A DNA stretch of 15,246 bases, from assembly GCA_019414545.1 (NCBI GenBank), contig DXLV01000009.1:33450-48695 (forward strand), in the 5' to 3' direction. This document shows, one piece after another, positions 5,953 to 13,605 of the stretch (positions are counted from its first letter, which is position 1; every line of letters begins with the position of its first letter). A program made the translations under genes and the position numbers. The notes beneath the pieces were generated by a model, which did no database searches, was not told the origin of the DNA, and was given only the letters and a program-made list of their open reading frames with translations. Source of the DNA: Collinsella sp. (GTDB lineage: Bacteria > Actinomycetota > Coriobacteriia > Coriobacteriales > Coriobacteriaceae).

Positions 5953-7710
5953 ATGAACGAGATCAAGTGCCCGCATTGCGGCGAAGTTTTTAAGGTCGAT
6001 GCGTCCGGTTATGCGGATATCGTCAAGCAGGTGCGCGATGCCGAGTTCTCGCGCGATCTTGATGAGCGTGTAAAGGCCGTCCAGCGTGAGGGGGAGCAGG
6101 CGTTGGAGCTTGAGCGCTCTCGTTCGACGGCCGCCCTGCAGGAGGTGGAGTCTCAGCGTAGCGCTCAACTTGCCGAGCAGAAAAACGCCGCGGCTCAGGA
6201 GCTGGCACAAGAGGTTGCCAAGCGTGATGCCGAGCTTGCCGAATTGCGTGCCAAGCTCGAGGGCGCTGCCGCAGAGCGCGAGAGTGCAAGCCAGCGCGCG
6301 GCGGTTGAGGCCCGTGCCGACGCTCAGAAGGAGAACGCCGAGCTCCAGCGCGAAATCGACAATTTACGTGCGCAGTTGGAGCGCAAAGATGATGAAGCCA
6401 GGCTTGCCGAGGCGGCGGCACGCAATGCTGCTCAAAACGACCTGTCCGCGCGCGACGCTCAGATTGCCGAGCTGCAGGCCAGGCTCGCCGCGGCGGACAA
6501 GGCCCAGGAGATGGCGCTTGCCGCTGCCGCGGCAGAGTCGCAGCGTGAGCTCGATGCCGCTCGCAGCGAGGCCGAGCGCGCGCTTACTGACTATCGCGCG
6601 AAGGTGCAAGAGAAGTTTTCCGCCGCAAGGGCTCAGTCTGAGCAGGAGGCCGAGGGTCTGCGTGCGAAGCTGCGCGAGCAGGAGCTGATGGCAAAAATGA
6701 GCCTGTCTGAGGCGGTCGCCGCGGCGGAGCGTGAGCGTGATGAGGCGCGTGCCAAACTGACGAGCGAGCTGGCAGTGCGCGATTCGCGCGAGGAACAGGC
6801 CAAGGCGGCACACGAGCTCGAGCTTGCGCAGGCCAAACGTGCGAGCGATGATCTGATTCGCTACAAGGATGAAGAGATCGAGCGCCTTAAGGATATGAAG
6901 GTTCGCCTGTCCACCAAGATGGTGGGCGAGTCGCTCGAGCAGCACTGCGAGACCGAGTTCAACCGTCTGCGCATGACGGCGTTTCCCAATGCGTACTTCG
7001 AGAAAGATAACGATGCGTCCGAGGGCACCAAGGGCGACTTTATCTTCCGCGAGTGCGACGCGAGCGGCAACGAGGTCATCTCAATTATGTTCGAGATGAA
7101 AAACGAGAATGACGAGACCGCGACCAAGCATAAAAACGAGGACTTCTTTAAGAAACTCGATCACGATCGTCGCCAGAAAAGCTGTGAGTACGCGGTGCTC
7201 TGCACGCTGCTCGAGCCCGAGAGCGAGCTCTATAACGCAGGAATCGTGGACGTGAGCTATCGCTACGAGAAGATGTACGTGATTCGCCCACAGTTCTTCA
7301 TTCCCATCATTACGCTGCTGCGCAATGCCGCCATGGGTTCGCTTCGCTATAAGCAGGAGCTGGCGGAGTACAAGCAGCAGAATATCGATGTCACGAACTT
7401 CGAAGCCAAGATGGAGAAGTTCAAGAACGATTTCGGCCGCAACTACGAGATCGCGAGCCGCAAGTTCCAAACGGCAATCGATGAGATCGACAAGACGATT
7501 AGCCATCTGCAGAAAACCAAGGAGGCGTTGCTGTCCTCCGAGAACAATCTGCGCCTTGCCAACAAGAAAGCCGACGATCTTACCATTCGCAAGCTCACGT
7601 GGGGCAACAAGACCATGAAAGCAGCGTTTGACGAGGCGCGCGGGGCCGCGACAGAGACGAACGATGAGCCAGCCGAGGCGGATTCGTATGAGGTCGAGGA
7701 TGCCGAGTAG
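5953..7710 (+). CDS. DUF2130 protein: zinc ribbon, long coiled coil, possible PD-(D/E)XK core
   Basis: The 585-residue protein starts with a half zinc ribbon (CPHCG, C6/C9). Residues 25-315 form a long Ala/Glu/Arg-rich coiled coil. A conserved globular domain follows at about 316-480, and a second helical region and an acidic tail end the protein. The globular part (MVGESLEQHCETEF, GTKGDFIFRE, ISIMFEMKNE, NEDFFKKLDHDR, YAVLCTLLE) is what I recognise as DUF2130. It contains Asp362 in GDF and Glu381-x-Lys383, spaced like a PD-(D/E)XK nuclease core, so DNA cleavage is a reasonable inference that I cannot prove. GAGGAG precedes the ATG by 5 bases. The gene stands alone and converges on the helicase gene. 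No methyltransferase or other restriction partner is next to it. Confidence 0.85.
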   Translation: MNEIKCPHCGEVFKVDASGYADIVKQVRDAEFSRDLDERVKAVQREGEQALELERSRSTAALQEVESQRSAQLAEQKNAAAQELAQEVAKRDAELAELRAKLEGAAAERESASQRAAVEARADAQKENAELQREIDNLRAQLERKDDEARLAEAAARNAAQNDLSARDAQIAELQARLAAADKAQEMALAAAAAESQRELDAARSEAERALTDYRAKVQEKFSAARAQSEQEAEGLRAKLREQELMAKMSLSEAVAAAERERDEARAKLTSELAVRDSREEQAKAAHELELAQAKRASDDLIRYKDEEIERLKDMKVRLSTKMVGESLEQHCETEFNRLRMTAFPNAYFEKDNDASEGTKGDFIFRECDASGNEVISIMFEMKNENDETATKHKNEDFFKKLDHDRRQKSCEYAVLCTLLEPESELYNAGIVDVSYRYEKMYVIRPQFFIPIITLLRNAAMGSLRYKQELAEYKQQNIDVTNFEAKMEKFKNDFGRNYEIASRKFQTAIDEIDKTISHLQKTKEALLSSENNLRLANKKADDLTIRKLTWGNKTMKAAFDEARGAATETNDEPAEADSYEVEDAE

Positions 7711-7725
7711 GGGATAGCGTATCGC

Positions 7726-7775
7726 GCAAAAAGCGGGGCCGCTGGCGATGTTGCCAGCGGCCCCGCTTTGTTTCG
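7726..7775. terminator. Bidirectional terminator between DUF2130 and helicase genes
   Basis: A perfect 17-bp stem (7730-7746 with 7753-7769) closes a 6-base loop. It is T-rich on the plus strand (CTTTGTTTC) and has five T's on the minus strand. It sits between two converging stop codons and should end both transcripts. Confidence 0.92.
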
Positions 7776-7790
7776 TCCCATTGCGCCCGG

Positions 7791-10472
7791 CTAGTCCTCG
7801 AGCAGGTTCTCGATAAAGCCGACACGGTAGTTCTTGAAGATTACCTCGCCGCCGTCTTGCGTGGCGTCCAGATCGACATCGCCCATGATGCCAAAGTCGT
7901 GGTCGCCGTCCTCGTCGGCAAAAATCTGGTGCACGTGCCACACGTGGAGCGCCTTCTCGTCGGACTCGTCGATCGAGAACATAGCAGAGGAGCGCGCGTC
8001 GCCGTCGGTGAGAATCTCCTCGTGCTGCTCGTGGTAAGCGTCGAGTGCTTTTTGCCAGCGGATCTCGCTCATGCCCCAGTCGTCGTCGAGCTCGCCAAGG
8101 TCGCGAACGTGCTCGCGGGCGGCAAGGGTCACGCGGCGGAAGAGCGCGTTGCGCACCAACAGCGTGCAGCCGCGGCGGTCCGCCACGACCTCGTCGATGC
8201 CCTGTGGCGGCGTGGCGTCGAGGGCTGCCGGGTTGCCAGCGTTCTCCCACTCGTCTACCAAGCTCGAGTCGACCGAGCGCACCACAAAGCCCAGCCACGA
8301 GATAATGTCGCGCAGGCGCTCATCGCGCTTCTCGATGGGTACGGTGCGGTCGAGCGAACGGTAAGCCTCTGCCAGGTAGCGCAGCAAAATGCCCTCGGAG
8401 CGGGCGATGCCGAGCTTTTGAATGTAGCCCTTAAAATCGCTCGCACTTTCCAGCATATCGCGCAGGACGCTCTTGGGAGAGAGCTGGTAGTCGTTTGCCC
8501 AGGGTACTTCCTGGCAGTACTTGTCAAAAGCGGCGTCGAGCAAATCCTCGAGCGGCTTTTCGTACGTGACGTCTTGAATGCGCTCCAGACGCTCCTCATA
8601 TTCGATGCCGTCGGCCTTCATCTCGGCCATAGCCCGATCGCGTGCGGCGCGCTCCTGTGCGCGCAGCACCTGCTTGGGGTCCTCGAGCGTAGCCTCGACC
8701 ATCGAGATGAGGTCCATGGTATAGGTCTCGCTCTCGGGGTCGAGCAGCTCCAGCGCGGCAAGCAAAAACGGCGAGAGCGGCTGATCGAGCGCAAAGTCCT
8801 CGGGCAGGTCGACCGTCAGCGCGTAGTCGATGTCCGGCGCGGCGTCAGCCGGAGCGTCGGGTGCGGGCGGCACCTCGGTGCGCACGACGACGCCGGAGTC
8901 GATGAGCGTGGCGAAGATCTCGTCGGCGCGAACCTCGAGCTTTGCCTTTTCCTCGGGCGTTTGCAGGCTCGTCTCGATGAGGTCGTGCACGCGGGCACGG
9001 GCGTCGCCGCCCTGTTCGACCACGCTAATCACCATGGAGTGTGTGATGCGAAGGCGCGGCTTGAGCGTTTCGGGCTGCGTCTCGATCAGGCGCTCAAAGG
9101 TTTGCTTGTTCCAGGTGACAAAGCCCTCGGGGGCCTTCTTCTTTTTAATCTTGCGGAGTTTTTTGGGGTCGTCGCCCGCCTTGGCCATAAGCTTGGCGTT
9201 CTCGATCTCGTGCTCCGGGGCCTCGGCAATGACCATGCCCTCGGTATCAAAGCCCGAACGACCGGCGCGACCGGCAATCTGGTGGAACTCGCGGGCGCGC
9301 AGGCGACGCATCTTGTAGCCGTCGAACTTGGTGAGCGCGGTGAGCACCACGGTATGGATGGGTACGTTGATGCCGACGCCGAGCGTATCGGTACCGCAGA
9401 TGACGGGCAGCAGGCCCTGCTGCGCCAAGCGCTCGACCAGCAGGCGATAGCGCGGCAACATGCCAGCATGGTGCACGCCGACGCCGCATCCGAGCAAGCG
9501 CTTAAGAATCTTGCCAAAGGCCGTCGAGAAGCTCGTGCCCTTGGCCGCCTCCTTGATGGCCTCGCGCTGCTCCTTGCTGGCAATACCAAAGTTGGCGAGG
9601 GATTGCGCCGTCGCAAGTGCGGCGTCCTGGCTAAAGTGCACGATGTAGAGCGGGGCCTCGCCGCGGCGCATGGCGAGCTCGACCGTGCCCTCGAGGGAGG
9701 TCGTCACATAGTCATAACTCAGCGGCACGGGGCGTGGGGCATCGACGACCAGATCGCACGCGGCGCCGGTGTGCTCCTCAAGTGAGGCGGCGATGGCAGT
9801 GACATCGCCGAGTGTGGCGCTCATGAGCATGAATTGCGTGTGAGGCAGGGTGAGCAGCGGCACCTGCCAGGCCCAACCGCGATCGGGGTCGGCAAAGTAG
9901 TGGAACTCGTCCATGGCGACGCAGCCAACATCGGCATCTTCGCCCTCGCGCAGTGCGTCGTTGGCAAGGATCTCTGCCGTGCAGCAGATGACGGGTGCCT
10001 TGGTGTTGATATGCGTGTCGCCGGTGATCATACCGACGTTATCGCGGCCGAGCACCTGTACCAGATCGAAGAACTTTTCGCTGACCAGGGCCTTGATAGG
10101 GGCCGTGTAATAGCAACGTTTGCCCTGCGCCATGCCCATAAAGAGCATGCCCAGCGCGACGAGCGATTTGCCCGATCCGGTCGGCGTGCCCAAAATGACG
10201 TGATCGCCGGCGGCCAGGTCCATGAGGGCCTCTTCTTGGTGATCCCACAGCTCAATGCCGCGGCCGCTCGTCCATTCAAAGAAGCGCTCGAAGGCCTGAT
10301 CGGGCGTGAGCCACGGTTCGGGCTCGCTGCCGTCCTCGGGCTCCCACCAAGTGGGGGAGAGCGCGCCGAGCGAGCCGAACTCGGCCTCGGTTCCCGTGCC
10401 GCCCGAGAATGAGCTGGCGGCGCCGGCGCCCGAGACGGTGCTGGCGGCGGTATCTGTCGTGGTCTGTGCCAT
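7791..10472 (-). CDS. Ski2-like DExH helicase with DUF3516-type C-terminal region
   Basis: From the preferred start the protein has 893 residues. After a flexible Ala/Ser/Thr/Gly-rich N-terminus comes a superfamily 2 helicase core: Walker A TPTGSGKS (96-103), DEFH (188-191), MSAT (217-220), the GVGVHHAGM and CGTDTLGVGINVP motifs, and QIAGRAGRSG (398-407). The remaining half (about 420-893) resembles the DUF3516 region of actinobacterial helicases. The relatives act on RNA (exosome-linked Ski2/Mtr4) or DNA; the substrate here is unknown. A start at 10505 adds 11 residues, but a CATAAT -10-like box (10513-10508) would place transcription initiation inside it, so ATG 10472 with GAGAAAG about 9 bases upstream is favoured. 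Neither start has a strong ribosome site. The gene is preceded by the palindromic element at 10596-10718. Confidence 0.9.
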   Translation of the reverse strand: MAQTTTDTAASTVSGAGAASSFSGGTGTEAEFGSLGALSPTWWEPEDGSEPEPWLTPDQAFERFFEWTSGRGIELWDHQEEALMDLAAGDHVILGTPTGSGKSLVALGMLFMGMAQGKRCYYTAPIKALVSEKFFDLVQVLGRDNVGMITGDTHINTKAPVICCTAEILANDALREGEDADVGCVAMDEFHYFADPDRGWAWQVPLLTLPHTQFMLMSATLGDVTAIAASLEEHTGAACDLVVDAPRPVPLSYDYVTTSLEGTVELAMRRGEAPLYIVHFSQDAALATAQSLANFGIASKEQREAIKEAAKGTSFSTAFGKILKRLLGCGVGVHHAGMLPRYRLLVERLAQQGLLPVICGTDTLGVGINVPIHTVVLTALTKFDGYKMRRLRAREFHQIAGRAGRSGFDTEGMVIAEAPEHEIENAKLMAKAGDDPKKLRKIKKKKAPEGFVTWNKQTFERLIETQPETLKPRLRITHSMVISVVEQGGDARARVHDLIETSLQTPEEKAKLEVRADEIFATLIDSGVVVRTEVPPAPDAPADAAPDIDYALTVDLPEDFALDQPLSPFLLAALELLDPESETYTMDLISMVEATLEDPKQVLRAQERAARDRAMAEMKADGIEYEERLERIQDVTYEKPLEDLLDAAFDKYCQEVPWANDYQLSPKSVLRDMLESASDFKGYIQKLGIARSEGILLRYLAEAYRSLDRTVPIEKRDERLRDIISWLGFVVRSVDSSLVDEWENAGNPAALDATPPQGIDEVVADRRGCTLLVRNALFRRVTLAAREHVRDLGELDDDWGMSEIRWQKALDAYHEQHEEILTDGDARSSAMFSIDESDEKALHVWHVHQIFADEDGDHDFGIMGDVDLDATQDGGEVIFKNYRVGFIENLLED

Positions 10473-10595
10473 GTGTGGTTGCTTTCTCTCGCGTTTGTCC
10501 GCCATCCATTATGGCGTAGCGGCGGCGCGGGACGCCAGCGCGAAAGAAAATGCAGGAAATGGGCGTTCTGCTCAGCCGTTTGGTGCAGTTGCCAG

Positions 10596-10718
10596 CTAAG
10601 TGAGTAGACTTTTTGCGATATCGCGAGCACGCGGCTTTTTCGCAAGGGCTCTACCTGCGGTTTTATTTTTTCCTATGCGGGTTGTGCTTGGCTATTGCTA
10701 AAAAGACTACTCACTTAG
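10596..10718. repeat. 123-bp palindromic intergenic element with terminal inverted repeats
   Basis: CTAAGTGAGTAG (10596-10607) is perfectly repeated in inverse orientation at 10707-10718. After one mismatch the match continues with CTTTTT (10609-10614) against AAAAAG (10700-10705). Further inside, GAGCAC (from 10625) can pair with GTGCTT/GTGCTC-like bases near 10685, and GCGATATCGC (10615-10624) is itself a perfect palindrome. The element encodes nothing evident. It lies between the stop of trmB and the start region of the helicase gene, both on the minus strand. Short length, inverted ends and an intergenic site suggest a MITE- or REP-like repeat. No target duplication is obvious, and copy number cannot be judged here. 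Confidence 0.6.
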
Positions 10719-10741
10719 GTTTGAGGGTCGTTCGCCGGCGC

Positions 10742-11623
10742 CTACTTGCGCTTGTTTACCGACGCCGCGACCATCAGAGGCCCCTGGGATTCTTGCGGCA
10801 GGCGCTTCTTGCCCTTGCGAGCGCGGTTTTTAAAGTTCTCGACGGCCTCTTCCATGCCGAGGGGCACGTAGGTGAGCTCATCGAGGTTTTCGGGCAGGTA
10901 GCAGGCAAGGCTTTGCTCCTGCACGCGGCCCGCCGCGAGCTGTTCATCGCTGGGCTGCGCGCCGGGTGTGGCGCAAATGCCGTAGACGACGGCACCCATC
11001 TCGCGCGTGCGGCACTCGTACTCGGTCTCGGGATGCTCGGGATGGTCGCGGCGGACGTCGTCACTTACCCAAAGCGTGTCGTAGCCGGCCGCGGCAAACT
11101 GCCCCAGGGCGTAGTCGCGCAGTGGCTTACTGTCGGTGCGCAGCGTGACGGTAGCGCCGGCTGCAAAGAGCGGACGGTAGAGCATCAGGTGGTCGACATG
11201 GACGAGTCGTTTTTTGGCGTACTTGGCCTTGGGCTGCGGCGTGGGAAAGTTGATGGTTATGGCGTCGAGCTCGCCTGCGGCAAACAGCTGCGGCAGCGAT
11301 GCGGCACCTCGGGGCAGGACGAGTGCGTTGGACAGCTCCTGCTCGCAGATTTTCTGCGCGGCATAGGCGATGCAGATGGGCTCCTGGTCCATGCCGATAA
11401 AGAGGGTGTTTGGCTCGTGGGCCGCGCGCTCTACAAGGTACGTTCCCTTGCCACAACCAAGATCCAGGTGAAGGTGTTCGAAAGGCTTGCTGCCAGCCGG
11501 CGCGCAGGCTTCGCGCCAATTCCCGGCATAAGGCTCGGGGTTCGTCTCAATCGCATTGGTGTAGCGCTCCAGGCGCTCCTCGAGCACAAAGTTCTTAGGG
11601 GTGCGAACGTGGACGGCTCCCAT
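10742..11623 (-). CDS. trmB: TrmB-like tRNA (guanine-46-N7)-methyltransferase, atypical catalytic motif
   Basis: The 293-residue protein has the SAM-binding motif LDLGCGKGTYLVE (53-65), GMDQEP (77-82) and the C-terminal TEYECR motif (200-205) of TrmB, the enzyme that makes m7G46 in the variable loop of tRNA. The family's FPDPWPKxRHxKRRL segment reads NFPTPQPKAKYAKKRL here, so the normally invariant catalytic-loop Asp is Thr128 and the Trp is Gln130. The protein also exceeds the usual 210-240 residues, with a basic C-terminal tail of about 70 residues ending in KRK. AAGGAG lies 4 bases before the ATG. A TTGACG -35-like word (11673-11668) lies upstream, but no clear -10 is at normal spacing. 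The family assignment is good, but activity is less certain. Confidence 0.85.
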   Translation of the reverse strand: MGAVHVRTPKNFVLEERLERYTNAIETNPEPYAGNWREACAPAGSKPFEHLHLDLGCGKGTYLVERAAHEPNTLFIGMDQEPICIAYAAQKICEQELSNALVLPRGAASLPQLFAAGELDAITINFPTPQPKAKYAKKRLVHVDHLMLYRPLFAAGATVTLRTDSKPLRDYALGQFAAAGYDTLWVSDDVRRDHPEHPETEYECRTREMGAVVYGICATPGAQPSDEQLAAGRVQEQSLACYLPENLDELTYVPLGMEEAVENFKNRARKGKKRLPQESQGPLMVAASVNKRK

Positions 11624-11681
11624 GAGGCTCCTTGGTCATACGTATGGAACACAATGCAGGCGCGTTCCGTCAATGGGTTGG

Positions 11682-11704
11682 AAAAAGATGGGCATAGTTT
11701 GCCC
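11682..11704 (-). terminator. Terminator after the Trm9-like methyltransferase gene
   Basis: On the minus strand a 5-bp GGGCA/TGCCC stem with a 5-base loop (11704-11690) is followed by ATCTTTTT. The stem is short but the U tract is good. It lies about 40 bases past the stop at 11743 and would partly separate this gene from trmB. Confidence 0.5.
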
Positions 11705-11742
11705 GAACGCTGCGGTGCGGCTCGGCGGCGAGTCGTCGGTGC

Positions 11743-12615
11743 CTACAGACGCTTGAGAATCACATAGCGGTTGAGCTCGCCGCTGCGACCGTCGGCGTGG
11801 AAACGCTCGAGCTCGCGTACGGGGACCTCGCCGCTCTTGTAGAACGTACGGACGCCGCGCACCAGGTCGGTGATCTGCTGATCGTCAAAGTGATGACAAT
11901 AGCGGTAGGCATGGCGGTCGTTTTGCCAACCAATGAGGTGGTCGCCGGCTTCGAACTGCGCGGAATCGTAGCCCTCAAACGGCGGGGTGAGCTCGGCGCG
12001 GGCCTCAGCGCGAACGGCTTTGCGTGCCATACGCTCGTCGTTCATAAACTCCCAAAAGCTGATAGCGATGATGCCACCCGGGCGCGTTTGGCGCACCAAG
12101 GCATCAAGTACGCGTACGCGATACTCGCACGATGGTACGTGGTGCATAAAGCCAAAGCAGACCGAGATGTCAGCGAGCGGGGCGTCGAAAAGCACGTCAG
12201 GTGTCTCGGCGGGGTTGAGCTTCATGAGGGCATCGAGCACGTCGAGTTCCTGGAAGTGCAGGTTGGGAATGCGCAGGGCGTGGCCACGTGCATCGATGGC
12301 CAGGTCCTGGCATGAGTCGACGCCATAGAACTCAAACGGGCAGCTGGCGTCTGCCGAGGGGTTTGCGCCATCGACGCCCTTGGCGGCAAGTGCGCCGCCG
12401 GCGGCAAAGTTCTCGAATCGCATGTTGCCGCAGGCAAGATCGAAGACGCGGACGGGATGCTCGATCGTGGCGACGTCGAGCTGCTCGAGCGCTATGTCCA
12501 TGGTGCGTACCCAGCCGGGCCACGGTGCCTGGCGCGTATCGGAAAAGGAAGCGGAGTGCTCGCGATAGAACGTATTGTTGAGCTGGATGAGCGATGAGGC
12601 GAAATCGCGGTTCAC
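11743..12615 (-). CDS. Class I SAM methyltransferase resembling Trm9/ALKBH8 (GTG start)
   Basis: The 290-residue protein has a Rossmann methyltransferase fold with motif I FDLACGN (58-64), GVD (98-100) and FGFMHHVP (155-161). Several stretches resemble the tRNA wobble methyltransferase Trm9 as I remember it: FYREHSASFSDTRQAPWP (16-33) against YNEIAPHFSQTRYKPWP, the MHH/VHH motif, PGGIIAISFWE, AYRYCHHF (236-243) against YRYYHLY, and the ending NRYVILKRL. Trm9 methylates the carboxymethyl of cm5U34. The GTG at 12615 is chosen because GGAGGGAG stands 9 bases upstream; an in-frame ATG at 12750 would put the promoter inside the gene. It has its own promoter and terminator. A generic small-molecule methyltransferase cannot be excluded. 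Confidence 0.8.
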   Translation of the reverse strand: MNRDFASSLIQLNNTFYREHSASFSDTRQAPWPGWVRTMDIALEQLDVATIEHPVRVFDLACGNMRFENFAAGGALAAKGVDGANPSADASCPFEFYGVDSCQDLAIDARGHALRIPNLHFQELDVLDALMKLNPAETPDVLFDAPLADISVCFGFMHHVPSCEYRVRVLDALVRQTRPGGIIAISFWEFMNDERMARKAVRAEARAELTPPFEGYDSAQFEAGDHLIGWQNDRHAYRYCHHFDDQQITDLVRGVRTFYKSGEVPVRELERFHADGRSGELNRYVILKRL

Positions 12616-12661
12616 GGCGCGGAACTCCCTCCGATGGCGGTGCGGAATAAACAGTACGACC

Positions 12662-12691
12662 ATACTACCGTTAACGCCGCAACGGGGACAA
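12662..12691 (-). promoter_or_regulatory. Promoter of the Trm9-like methyltransferase gene
   Basis: Read on the minus strand, -35 TTGTCC (12691-12686) and -10 TAGTAT (12667-12662) are 18 bases apart. This predicts a start near 12655 and a 40-base leader ending at the GTG at 12615, and it rules out the longer reading frame. Confidence 0.5.
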
Positions 12692-12882
12692 CCGAGCTGT
12701 GGGTCATTGCTTTGTTTGGACACATTTCCGCAGCTCATATGTGCCCGCAACCGCCGGTTGTCAAAAATCTCACTAGAATAGGTGGCATGATTTTGGCGGT
12801 GGCGGATAGATTTTTAACTGTGCAAGGCGCCTTAAGAACAATAACGGTCCGGCGGCACGGCTGGCATCGCATAGGAGGAACC

Positions 12883-13605
12883 ATGAATGTAGAAACTGCT
12901 CAGCGGCTCGCCGACCTTCGCCGCAGCAAGGGCTTTAGCCAAGAAGGGCTGGCGCGAAAGTTGGGGCTGTCGCGCCAGGCGGTCAGTAAATGGGAGCGCG
13001 CGGAGAGCTCGCCCGACACCGAGAACCTGATCTCGCTCGCCAAGCTCTATGGCGTGAGCCTGGACGAGCTGCTCAATCCGAGCGACGAGATTGAGGACGA
13101 TATCGAGTTTGAGAATGAGGACCGCGCCCGCCAGCGCGAGGCCGAGGCGGCAGAGCGTGCTCGCACCCATGAAGCGGCGGCACGCGCCACGGAGGCAGCT
13201 ACACAGGCAAGTGATGCCGCGGCCAAGGCGGCGCAAGCTGCAAGTTGGAGCGCACAGGCGGCTAACGCCGCTACGGCGCAGGCGACGAGTGGCGGCGCGG
13301 TTGGCTCGACTCCGACGAAGGGCCCGTTCCAGTCGTTCCCGTATTGGGCTGTGTGCTGGCTGCTGTTCTTTTTGCTGATGTTCCTGTTTGGTGCCGGCCC
13401 CTTTGCCGCGCTGATCTTCTTTACGATTCCTATCTATCACTGGGTGGCGCGTGCGCTCGATGGTGATTGGGCACGCGGGGATATCCAGGTTGGTCCGGCG
13501 TCGGCGGTCGCTAGGACTAATGGGGAGGACGTTTCCGCTGCGGTTGACGCTGGCATAGCTGCCGCGGCCACCGCTGAGCCGAGTGCCAAAGAGGGTGATG
13601 AATGA
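12883..13605 (+). CDS. XRE-family regulator with C-terminal membrane hairpin
   Basis: The 240-residue protein begins with a helix-turn-helix of the HTH_3/XRE type (about 6-63, recognition helix around SRQAVSKWERAESSP). Next is an Ala/Glu-rich helical stretch (about 80-135) that could be a coiled coil. Two closely spaced hydrophobic segments (about 154-171 and 173-187) should form a membrane hairpin, and a soluble Ala-rich tail follows. The product is thus probably a membrane-tethered DNA-binding protein. ATG 12883 has a strong AGGAGG site 6 bases upstream; in-frame codons back to 12634 have no support. A TAGAAT -10-like word lies at 12774-12779 and a perfect AAGGCGCCTT palindrome at 12824-12833 in the leader, possibly an operator. 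The gene overlaps the next by 4 bases, so the two form an operon. Confidence 0.87.
   Translation: MNVETAQRLADLRRSKGFSQEGLARKLGLSRQAVSKWERAESSPDTENLISLAKLYGVSLDELLNPSDEIEDDIEFENEDRARQREAEAAERARTHEAAARATEAATQASDAAAKAAQAASWSAQAANAATAQATSGGAVGSTPTKGPFQSFPYWAVCWLLFFLLMFLFGAGPFAALIFFTIPIYHWVARALDGDWARGDIQVGPASAVARTNGEDVSAAVDAGIAAAATAEPSAKEGDE

Noticed and set aside
7081..8298. 405-codon minus-strand frame across the DUF2130 3' end and helicase 3' end
   Set aside because: It crosses the strong bidirectional terminator and overlaps two genes with solid domain support.
7857..9785. 642-codon plus-strand open frame opposite the helicase gene
   Set aside because: It is exactly antisense to the helicase, whose DExH motifs are intact. 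Long antisense frames are expected in GC-rich coding DNA. The product is repetitive in Val/Leu/Gly/Arg with no recognisable domain, and there is no ribosome site.
10506..10741. tRNA or known riboswitch in the trmB-helicase gap
   Set aside because: I find no cloverleaf, CCA end or recognised aptamer core. The pairing is explained by the inverted repeat.
10613..11767. 384-codon plus-strand frame opposite trmB
   Set aside because: It mirrors the TrmB coding frame and runs through the palindromic element. It has no domain and no start signals.
12634..12882. N-terminal extension of the XRE regulator
   Set aside because: It overlaps the divergent promoter region and has no Shine-Dalgarno, whereas ATG 12883 has a near-perfect one and the HTH begins there.
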